Assembly (NCBI GenBank): GCA_937893815.1
Contig: CALCSH010000315.1
Coordinates: forward strand, 1-8,587
Reading direction: 5' to 3'
Origin: an uncultured Anaerolineae bacterium
GTDB lineage: Bacteria; Chloroflexota; Anaerolineae; Anaerolineales; UBA11858
DNA: 8,587 bases
Part shown: positions 1-6,143 of the stretch, one piece after another
How the letters are laid out: each line of letters starts with the position of its first letter
Numbering within the stretch: the first letter of the stretch is position 1
Position numbers and translations under genes: made by a program
Notes under the pieces: generated by a model
What the model was told of the DNA's origin: nothing
Database searches by the model: none
Seen by the model: only the letters and a program-made list of their open reading frames with translations

Positions 1-312
1 GGATTAGATGACGAGAAATCATTTACACTCGTTGCTGAACTCCCTAAAGAATTTCCAAATCAAATCAATCAAGAGCCGATATTTGGCACGTCCTGGGACT
101 TAAGCTCCGCATTATCTCTGATGTATCCAGAGATTAAAATTGATGCGAATGTCCTGTGGCCTCCTGCTACAGTTATGGACTCGAATGGTATTACTATCTT
201 TGGATATTGGAAGGCAGTATATCCTTTTAATTTTTATTCGTATCAAGAAAATACGATTTACTCTATTGTGTCAGAGAAAGATTGGATGAATATTGTAGAA
301 ACACAACCATAA
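1..312 (+). CDS. C-terminal end of an unrecognised protein (partial, 5' end outside window)
   Basis: The reading frame is open from base 1 and ends at TAA 310-312, giving at least 103 residues; the ATG at 121 is internal, because the frame continues upstream without a stop. I do not recognise the family. The visible part is soluble in character, rich in aromatic and acidic residues (ILE-ASP-rich middle, then WPP, FGYW and YPFNFYSY stretches), with no membrane helix and no motif I can name. It could be the extracellular or C-terminal domain of a larger membrane protein, which would suit a surface-glycan locus, but that is a guess. Its composition is odd: 115 of 312 bases are G or C (37%), against 56% in a sample of the aminotransferase gene (1741-1920). 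This suggests a different origin from the genes downstream. Only 36 bases separate its stop from the preferred start of the next gene. Confidence 0.6.
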   Translation, partial: GLDDEKSFTLVAELPKEFPNQINQEPIFGTSWDLSSALSLMYPEIKIDANVLWPPATVMDSNGITIFGYWKAVYPFNFYSYQENTIYSIVSEKDWMNIVETQP

Positions 313-348
313 AACGATGGCTTGGATTGCAAAAAGTACCTCGATATT

Positions 349-1107
349 ATGAAAAAAAACGCCTATCTTGAAATGTACAATGTAGAAAGCCGCCATTGGT
401 GGTATGTCGGCTTGCACGATTTGATCCTCCGGTTAGCTGAAACGCAGTTCCCTGGGCAGCCGTTGGATATTCTCGATGCAGGTTGTGGCACGGGGGGACT
501 TCTCTCGGCACTGGCTCGCATAGGGCACCGCGTCGAAGGTTTTGACTTCTCCGATGATGCGGTGGACTTTTGTCACCAGCGGGGATTCGTGAGTGTCTTC
601 AAAGCCAACATCAACGAGTGGCTCCCAGAATCGGGCGCGTATGACCTGATCGCGATTATGGATGTACTTTGCCACAAATGGGTTCCCAATGAAGTGAAGG
701 TGTTACAAACAATGGCGGAAGGCCTAAAAGAAAATGGCATCATCATGTTGAATTATCCCGCCTTCCCGATGTTGGGACGTCATCACGATGAAGTGGTGAT
801 GATCCGTGAGCGGTACACGAGGAAAACGCTCAAAAACATTCTGGATGCAGCCGGATTATCGCCCGTTTTACTTAGCTACCGCTTGCCTCACGCCTTCCTG
901 GTTTTGGTGCTTTTGCGCCTTTACGAAAAGCTTCGCAAAGAGCATCAGCCCGCAAAATCCGATATAGCAGATATTCCCCCGGCATTAGTAAATAATCTCT
1001 TGATTCAACTTATGAATTTCGAAAACCGTCTGATTGTCCACAAATTTCCAATTCCATTTGGCAGTTCGGTATTCGTGGTGGCGCGAAAAAAAATGAGGGT
1101 AGGCTGA
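349..1107 (+). CDS. Class I SAM-dependent methyltransferase of a glycan cluster
   Basis: Predicted cytoplasmic methyl transfer from S-adenosylmethionine, probably to a sugar or glycan intermediate; the acceptor is unknown. From ATG 349 the protein has 252 residues. Near the N terminus is the HWWYVG segment typical of a common family in surface-polysaccharide loci. SAM motif I is DAGCGTG at residues 43-49, and the acidic residue ending strand 2 is in FDFS (65-68). The C-terminal part has a hydrophobic stretch (about 177-191) and ends with PFGSSVFVVARK, both also typical of that family from memory. I prefer ATG 349 because the conserved region then begins within a few residues, as in relatives; the in-frame TTG at 322 would add nine residues. 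Neither start has a clear ribosome binding site. The stop overlaps the ketoisomerase start by one base (TGATG), implying translational coupling and a shared pathway. Methyltransferase class is certain, the substrate is not. Confidence 0.85.
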   Translation: MKKNAYLEMYNVESRHWWYVGLHDLILRLAETQFPGQPLDILDAGCGTGGLLSALARIGHRVEGFDFSDDAVDFCHQRGFVSVFKANINEWLPESGAYDLIAIMDVLCHKWVPNEVKVLQTMAEGLKENGIIMLNYPAFPMLGRHHDEVVMIRERYTRKTLKNILDAAGLSPVLLSYRLPHAFLVLVLLRLYEKLRKEHQPAKSDIADIPPALVNNLLIQLMNFENRLIVHKFPIPFGSSVFVVARKKMRVG

Positions 1108-1532
1108 TGCCCGAAGATATCAAAGTCAAAAACTGTCAATATATTGACTTGAAACAAGTCGTTGACGAAAAAGATGGCGTGCTTTCCATCGCGGAGAGCA
1201 ATCGGGAAATTCCCTTTGAAATCAAGCGTATCTACTACATCTACGGGTTAACATATCCGAAAGCGCTCAGGGGGCTTCATGCCCACAAAGCGTTAAAGCA
1301 GGTATTGTTTTGCGTCAACGGCTCTTTCAAGCTTATGGTGGATGACGGCTTGAATAAACAATACTTCTACCTTGCCGACCCTAATCACGGTATTTATGTT
1401 GGCCCTGAACTATGGCATACCATGTTTGAGTTTTCGGACAACTGCATTATTTTGGTGCTGTCCTCAGATTATTACGATGAAGTGGACTATATTCGCAATT
1501 ACGAGGCTTTTCTTGCGCACGTCCGGCGGTGA
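1107..1532 (+). CDS. fdtA: dTDP-4-keto-6-deoxyhexose 3,4-ketoisomerase (FdtA/QdtA family)
   Basis: A cupin-fold (WxcM-like) enzyme that moves the keto group of dTDP-4-keto-6-deoxyglucose from C4 to C3, preparing C3 for transamination. The 141-residue length matches the family (about 135-140). The signature RGLHAHK is at residues 55-61, carrying the two active-site histidines (58 and 60), followed by QVLFCVNGS (65-73), a conserved YVGPELWH (97-104) and the YYDEVDYIRNYE tail (122-133). GAGG at 1095-1098 sits eight bases before the ATG, which overlaps the previous stop by one base. The aminotransferase that would use its product follows at once. The residue before the conserved glycine at 24 is Asp23, where I recall Arg in FdtA and Tyr in QdtA; His104 is as in FdtA. 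A galacto product (Fuc3N pathway) is therefore favoured but not settled, and the symbol stands for the family. Confidence 0.93.
   Translation: MPEDIKVKNCQYIDLKQVVDEKDGVLSIAESNREIPFEIKRIYYIYGLTYPKALRGLHAHKALKQVLFCVNGSFKLMVDDGLNKQYFYLADPNHGIYVGPELWHTMFEFSDNCIILVLSSDYYDEVDYIRNYEAFLAHVRR
1528..1532 (+). promoter_or_regulatory. Ribosome binding site supporting ATG 1541 for the aminotransferase
   Basis: GGTGA lies eight bases upstream of ATG 1541, inside the last codons of the ketoisomerase gene. The alternative in-frame GTG at 1529 has only pyrimidine-rich sequence before it. With ATG 1541 the protein starts MILFNDF, the usual beginning of this aminotransferase family. Confidence 0.45.
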
Positions 1533-1540
1533 AATCAGAT

Positions 1541-2620
1541 ATGATTCTTTTTAACGATTTTGTTTCTGAATACCATGCGCTAAAATCTGAGATTGATGGT
1601 GCTATTGCAGGGGTTTTGGCGCGCGGCTGGTTTATCCTGGGTGAAGAAGTGGCTCAATTCGAGCGCGAACTGGCCGATTTCCTGGGGGTGCGCTTTTGCG
1701 TTGGCGTGGCCTCAGGAACTGACGCGCTGACGCTCTCCCTGATGGCGCTGGAGATTGGCCTGGGTGATGAAGTTATTGCGCCCAGCATGACTGCCTTCCC
1801 TACCATTACCGGCATCATCAACGCCGGAGCCACCCCCGTGGTTGTAGATGTTCAACCTGAAGACGGCCTGATTGACCCCCAGGCGATTCGCGCCCAGATT
1901 ACAGAGAAAACCAAAGCTATCATTCCCGTTCATCTGTACGGACAAGCCTGCGATATGGCGGCCATCCGGCAAATCGCTGATGAATATGGCCTGAAAATCG
2001 TCGAGGATTGCGCCCAGGCTTGCGGGGCTGACTATCTCGGCGAGAAAGTTGGCAACTTCGGCGAATGTGGGGCGTTTTCGTTTTATCCCACCAAAAACCT
2101 GGGCGCTTACGGGGACGCGGGCGCAATTACCACCAACGACGAAAATCTCTATCAGCGCCTGCGAGCTTTGCGGAATTATGGGCAAACAACTCGCTATTAT
2201 CATGTCGCCCCGGGGCTGAACAGCCGCCTGGATGAATTACAGGCCGCTATCCTCCGGGTGAAATTAAAACACCTGGGTGACTGGAATCAACAACGGGCCG
2301 CGCTTGCCGAAATCTATCACGCCAACCTCACAAACGTCATCCCACTGGCACATCGGCAGGGCGAGCATATTTATCATCTCTACGTCGTCAGAACCTCAGA
2401 ACGTGAACACTTACAAGCCTATTTGCAGGCGCATCAAATTCAAACCCTGATTCATTATCCTGTTCCTGCACATCAGCAACCGGCATTCCGCGGCAGGCGC
2501 GGCAGCGACCTGGGCAATTCGAAAAAAATGGCCGCAGAAATTCTCAGCCTTCCCATTCACCCCTGGCTAGAACTGCACCAGGTTGAGGAGATTGTGGATA
2601 GGATCAATACATTTCGATGA
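1541..2620 (+). CDS. fdtB: PLP-dependent dTDP-3-keto-6-deoxyhexose aminotransferase (FdtB/QdtB type, DegT/DnrJ/EryC1/StrS family)
   Basis: Transfers an amino group, usually from glutamate, to C3 of the dTDP-3-keto-6-deoxyhexose made by the preceding ketoisomerase, giving dTDP-3-amino-3,6-dideoxyhexose. From ATG 1541 it has 359 residues, normal for the family. In order: the GWFILGEEV segment near residues 29-37, the cofactor-binding ASGTDAL (57-63), the VEDCAQACGA strand with Asp156 expected to contact the PLP ring nitrogen, the PLP lysine Lys185 within SFYPTKNLGAYGDAGA, the GLNSRLDELQAA segment (225-236), and HYPVPAHQQPAF near 305-316. All key residues are present, so the gene looks active. 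It starts eight bases after the ketoisomerase stop and ends in an ATGA overlap with the next glycosyltransferase. The pairing with an FdtA-type enzyme argues for C3 rather than C4 transamination. Whether the product is Fuc3N or Qui3N depends on the isomerase. GTG 1529 is an alternative start. Confidence 0.93.
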   Translation: MILFNDFVSEYHALKSEIDGAIAGVLARGWFILGEEVAQFERELADFLGVRFCVGVASGTDALTLSLMALEIGLGDEVIAPSMTAFPTITGIINAGATPVVVDVQPEDGLIDPQAIRAQITEKTKAIIPVHLYGQACDMAAIRQIADEYGLKIVEDCAQACGADYLGEKVGNFGECGAFSFYPTKNLGAYGDAGAITTNDENLYQRLRALRNYGQTTRYYHVAPGLNSRLDELQAAILRVKLKHLGDWNQQRAALAEIYHANLTNVIPLAHRQGEHIYHLYVVRTSEREHLQAYLQAHQIQTLIHYPVPAHQQPAFRGRRGSDLGNSKKMAAEILSLPIHPWLELHQVEEIVDRINTFR

Positions 2621-3564
2621 CCGATTTGCAGCGCATTTCGATTGTTATCCCGGTATATAATGCCGAAAACACTATTGGCAGACTGGTAGATGAGTTGGTC
2701 GCCAATTTGGAGCATCTCTACGCCCTGGAGATTATTCTGGTCAATGACCGTTCGATGGATTCCTCCGAGCAAGTTTGTACCGAAATTTACAAAAAATATC
2801 CATCCTCGATTCGCTTTCTTTCCCTGGCGAAAAATGTCGGCGAACACAATGCCGTGATGGCCGGGCTAAACCATGTCACCGGCGCTTATGCCGTGATCAT
2901 GGATGATGATTTTCAGAACCCGGTGGGTGAGGTGGAACGCCTGATTGAGTATGCCCTGCAAACCGGGCAAGATGTGGTCTATACCTACTACGATAAAAAA
3001 GAACACTCCCTGGTTAGAAATATCGGCAGCGTGTTTAATGATAAAGTCGCCAATTTGATGCTTAACAAGCCGGGCGATCTGTATTTATCGAGCTTCAAAA
3101 TTATCAAACACGCCCTGATTCGGGAGATCGTGAAATACGACTTGCCATATCCTTATATTGATGGCCTGATCTCGCAGTCTACGGATGAAATCGGCAGGCT
3201 CAAGGTGCAACATGCCGCCCGTGAGGATGGAAAATCGGGCTACACATTCAGAAAATTGGTTTCGCTGTGGTTGAATATGTTCACCAATTTCTCTGTTCTG
3301 CCGCTGAGGTTTGCCACCCTGCTGGGGTTTTTATTCGCTGGTTTGGGCTTTGTCTTTGGGGTGTTGACAATTCTTGAGCGTATTACCCAGCCGGGTCTGC
3401 CGCAGGGATATACCTTAATGTTTGTGTTTATTGCAGTTGTTTCTGGGGTGCAGTTGATCTCGATTGGTTTGTTAGGTGAGTATATTGGGAGGCTGTTTCT
3501 CTCGCAAAGTAAAAAGCCTCAATATACGATTCGGCGGGCATATCTCGGGGCCGACGACGAATAA
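2617..3564 (+). CDS. DPM1/GtrB-like family 2 glycosyltransferase, probably polyprenyl-phosphate glycosyltransferase
   Basis: A GT-A fold glycosyltransferase that, in its family, moves a sugar from a nucleotide donor to undecaprenyl (or dolichyl) phosphate at the cytoplasmic membrane face. 315 residues. The N-terminal catalytic domain (about 1-215) has SIVIPVYNAENTI at 8-20, the nucleotide-binding VNDRSMD at 42-48 and a metal-binding MDDD at 95-98. The family's REDGKSGY segment (202-209) precedes two predicted membrane helices at about 229-252 and 266-289, followed by a basic tail. This layout is that of GtrB/ArnC-type enzymes rather than soluble GT2 enzymes. Its ATG overlaps the aminotransferase stop by four bases (ATGA), implying coupled translation; the 3-amino sugar is thus a candidate donor. 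The next gene is a multi-spanning GT-C type protein, the usual consumer of polyprenyl-phosphate sugars. The sugar itself cannot be read from the sequence. Confidence 0.9.
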   Translation: MTDLQRISIVIPVYNAENTIGRLVDELVANLEHLYALEIILVNDRSMDSSEQVCTEIYKKYPSSIRFLSLAKNVGEHNAVMAGLNHVTGAYAVIMDDDFQNPVGEVERLIEYALQTGQDVVYTYYDKKEHSLVRNIGSVFNDKVANLMLNKPGDLYLSSFKIIKHALIREIVKYDLPYPYIDGLISQSTDEIGRLKVQHAAREDGKSGYTFRKLVSLWLNMFTNFSVLPLRFATLLGFLFAGLGFVFGVLTILERITQPGLPQGYTLMFVFIAVVSGVQLISIGLLGEYIGRLFLSQSKKPQYTIRRAYLGADDE

Positions 3565-3573
3565 GAAATCCCC

Positions 3574-4860
3574 ATGCGTTCCCAATTAAAAGCTATTCTT
3601 GACGCCATTGCTGACTGGAAAGCCATCACCTGGGCCTTGCTGGGCTTTTCGGTGAGTTATGTGTTCTTTTTCATTAAACCAATATTTTTTAGCCCGGTTC
3701 AGGCTATGCAATTCTTTCACTATATTCCCATTTTGGAAAAATATGGCATCGGGGCTGATTTAAGAACCACGCTTGAATATAGCGCGTTGTGGTTTATGGA
3801 TGGTCAATCGCCATATCTTGGCGGTGGGGCATTCCCCCCGCTAGCACATGTGTTTTTCGCGCCTCTGCTATCTATTGCATTTCCTGTGGCGTATAAAATT
3901 TTTACCTTCATCACCTTATTGAGTTTTGTGCTGATTACCTGGATCATTCCGACTCGCTACGCCAGGGACGAGAGCAAACACCCGCTCATCTTGCTTATTT
4001 TTATCACCGGCTTGCTTTCTTACGGCCTTCAGTTTGAGCTGGAGCGAGGCCAGTTTAGCGTGATCGCCATCGCGTTTTGCTTGCTGTCTATTTATTTATT
4101 TCACTACCACCCTCGTCTGCGCCTGTTAGCTTATCTCCTGTTTACCGTTTCGATTCAATTAAAAATATTCCCAGCAATCTTTGTGGTTTTGTTTGTTACT
4201 GATTGGCGAGATTGGAAAACCAACCTGAAACGCGGCTTAGGGTTATTTGCGCTCAATTTTGCCGCTCTTTTTGTACTTGGTGGCGAGATCTTTACCGATT
4301 TTTTGAAAGCTATGACCCGGATTCAACTGGTTGACCAACAAGCCTGGATTGGTAATCATTCGATTGCATCCTTCTCAACTCTGTATGCCGAGAAACTCAC
4401 ATTGGTGCTTCCGTGGCTCAGCCGGTGGATATGGCTTAGAGAAAACGCCTGGATATTGGAATATAGCCTGTTGTTTTTTGCTGCCGCGAATTTTCTGATT
4501 GTGTTGTGGGTAGCCTATGTGGAAAATAGGCCAGGATTGAACCCTTTTCTATTTCTCTCGGCGACTTTGCTTACCCTTCTGATCCCCTCTGTCAGTCACG
4601 ATTATCGCCTATCTATTCTCCCGGCGGCGCTGGCGTTGTTTTTGCTGGGGGTTAACCTTTCCGGGTTTACGCGCAACATGCGTCTCTTGATCGCCTTGTT
4701 GCTGTTGGTTATCTCGATGGCCTATTCGTCCACGCTGTTTTCCTATACCAATCGGCCCGGATATTTATTTAACAACTTGCCAGCTCTTATGGTCGTTTTG
4801 CTACTCACAACGGTGATTGCTGTTCTTCAAAAGAAAATACCCTCCGGTAAATCCCAATGA
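3574..4860 (+). CDS. Multi-spanning membrane GT-C glycosyltransferase, GT87/DUF2029 type
   Basis: A 428-residue hydrophobic protein with roughly ten to twelve predicted helices (clear ones near 17-37, 105-125, 159-176, 183-208, 220-236, 295-315, 346-362, 369-389 and 400-417). The family hint is the ERGQFSVIAIA segment near 157-167, followed by a membrane stretch ending QLKIFPAIFVVLF (195-207) and a WRDWK loop. RGQ, then K...P, then a basic loop is the pattern I associate with GT87/DUF2029 proteins such as mycobacterial PimE-like mannosyltransferases, which use polyprenyl-phosphate sugars on the outer membrane face. Asp63 in the first external loop is a candidate catalytic acid, and SHDYR (341-345) is another conserved-looking loop; both are inferred. 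The ATG is nine bases after the previous stop with only a weak purine-rich leader. The stop overlaps the next gene by four bases. A Wzy-like polymerase is the main alternative, but the RGQ pattern favours GT-C. Confidence 0.75.
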   Translation: MRSQLKAILDAIADWKAITWALLGFSVSYVFFFIKPIFFSPVQAMQFFHYIPILEKYGIGADLRTTLEYSALWFMDGQSPYLGGGAFPPLAHVFFAPLLSIAFPVAYKIFTFITLLSFVLITWIIPTRYARDESKHPLILLIFITGLLSYGLQFELERGQFSVIAIAFCLLSIYLFHYHPRLRLLAYLLFTVSIQLKIFPAIFVVLFVTDWRDWKTNLKRGLGLFALNFAALFVLGGEIFTDFLKAMTRIQLVDQQAWIGNHSIASFSTLYAEKLTLVLPWLSRWIWLRENAWILEYSLLFFAAANFLIVLWVAYVENRPGLNPFLFLSATLLTLLIPSVSHDYRLSILPAALALFLLGVNLSGFTRNMRLLIALLLLVISMAYSSTLFSYTNRPGYLFNNLPALMVVLLLTTVIAVLQKKIPSGKSQ

Positions 4861-6143
4861 AAATCCTCCACACCGTTGAATATTACACCCCATCCGTAGG
4901 CGGGGCGCAAGAAGTTGTGCGTCAGATCTCGGAACGGCTGGCTCGGCGTGGGCATCAGGTGACGGTAGCCACGACAACCCACCCGAAGCGTGCTGAACAG
5001 TGGATTAATGGGGTGAAAGTTGAAGAGTTTGAAATTTTTGGAAATCCGGTTAACGGCTTTCAGGGTGAAATAGATCGCTACCAGCAATTTTTGTTGGATG
5101 GCGATTTTGATATTATGATGAACTACGCCGCACAGGAATGGACGATGGACCTGGTCTTCCCTGTGCTGGACCGAATCCCATATCGGAAAGTCATGATTCC
5201 CTGTGGATTCTCGAAATTATTTGACCCCGCGTATCAGACCTATTATGAGAAAATGCCGCACATTATGCGTGGCTACGACCATCTAGTTTTTCATGCAGAC
5301 GACTACCGCGACACCAATTTTGCCCGCCAGCACGGAATTGCCAACTTCACCATTATTCCGAACGGAGCCTCCGAAATCGAATTTGGTGTTGAAGACACTT
5401 CATTCCGTGAGCGGTATCGCATTCCGGCAGATATTCCATTATTACTGACTATCGGAAGCCACACGGCGGCCAAAGGACATCGTTTGTGCCTTGAGGCGTT
5501 TGGGCGATTGCAGACAGATCGTGCGATTTTGATGATGATTGGCAATATTCCCGACAGTGTGGGGCAAAGGAAAAAATTCTTGCAGGAACTTTATGAGCAA
5601 GCGAGAAATTTGAATATTGTCCGGCTTGGGAAAATGCTCATTCGTGCGATATTGGGTGGCGTAGAACCAGGGTGTTTGCCGGATGACCGTATCTATAGCA
5701 AATGGATTAATTTGAGCAATCGTGGCAAGAAGCGCGTCATTCTGGCAGACCCGCCGCGCACCGATGTGATCGCTGCTTTGCAGGCTGCCGACCTGTTTAT
5801 CTTTGGCTCGAATGTTGAATATTCTCCACTCGTTTTGTATGAAGCGATTGCATCCCACACGCCGTTTGTGAGTCTGGCATGTGGCAATGCTGCCGAAATT
5901 GCTACCTGGAGTGGCGGTGGCATTATTGCGCCGACCATCCAACAAGGGCATGGAAACGTTGACGGCGACCCCAACGCATTTGCGAGCGTCATTGATCAAC
6001 TCATCGTCGATGCAGAACAACGCAAAACTCTGGCGCACAACGGATATAATGCCTGGCAAACGCAATTCACCTGGGATGCGCTTGTCTCCCAATATGAAAC
6101 CCTATATTTGTCGTTAATTGATACCGAAAGGAACCAGGCATAA
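4857..6143 (+). CDS. Family 4-like (GT-B) glycosyltransferase with an inserted segment
   Basis: A cytoplasmic glycosyltransferase probably adding a sugar to a lipid-linked glycan, retaining if GT4 chemistry holds. 428 residues in two Rossmann-like halves. The N-terminal half starts MKILHTVEYYTPSVGGAQ with the acceptor-side GGAQ at 15-18. The linker IIPNGAS is at 166-172, and the C-terminal half has a KG pair at 206-207 and the donor-binding E-x7-E (Glu321 and Glu329) in VEYSPLVLYEA. Two oddities stand out. The Arg normally five residues before the lysine in GT4 enzymes is Ser201 (IGSHTAAKG). Between the strand ending near 255 and the AALQAADLFIFGS segment at 306-318 there is a long stretch with Cys273 and basic residues, where ordinary GT4 enzymes have a short link. 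The start codon overlaps the previous stop (ATGA). The next gene begins directly after its TAA. Family assignment is firm, sugar and acceptor unknown. Confidence 0.88.
   Translation: MKILHTVEYYTPSVGGAQEVVRQISERLARRGHQVTVATTTHPKRAEQWINGVKVEEFEIFGNPVNGFQGEIDRYQQFLLDGDFDIMMNYAAQEWTMDLVFPVLDRIPYRKVMIPCGFSKLFDPAYQTYYEKMPHIMRGYDHLVFHADDYRDTNFARQHGIANFTIIPNGASEIEFGVEDTSFRERYRIPADIPLLLTIGSHTAAKGHRLCLEAFGRLQTDRAILMMIGNIPDSVGQRKKFLQELYEQARNLNIVRLGKMLIRAILGGVEPGCLPDDRIYSKWINLSNRGKKRVILADPPRTDVIAALQAADLFIFGSNVEYSPLVLYEAIASHTPFVSLACGNAAEIATWSGGGIIAPTIQQGHGNVDGDPNAFASVIDQLIVDAEQRKTLAHNGYNAWQTQFTWDALVSQYETLYLSLIDTERNQA

Noticed and set aside
260..348. Possible promoter in the AT-rich region before the methyltransferase gene
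   Set aside because: TTG-containing and TA-rich hexamers occur but none pair at a convincing -35/-10 spacing; in 37% GC sequence such matches are expected by chance.
1529..1540. GTG 1529 as start of the aminotransferase
   Set aside because: No ribosome binding site precedes it, and relatives begin at the residues encoded from ATG 1541.
1712..2203. 163-codon open frame on the - strand
   Set aside because: It is antisense to the aminotransferase core with all its conserved motifs, and the protein looks like low-complexity shadow sequence.
3574..4860. Wzy-type polymerase as identity of the multi-spanning protein
   Set aside because: Topology alone would allow it, but the RGQ segment followed by K-x-x-P and a basic loop fits GT87/DUF2029 better, and the neighbouring DPM1-like gene supports a GT-C enzyme.
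5442..6092. 216-codon open frame on the - strand
   Set aside because: It lies wholly inside the GT4-like gene, which has clear family motifs in the + frame; the reverse translation shows no recognisable domain.
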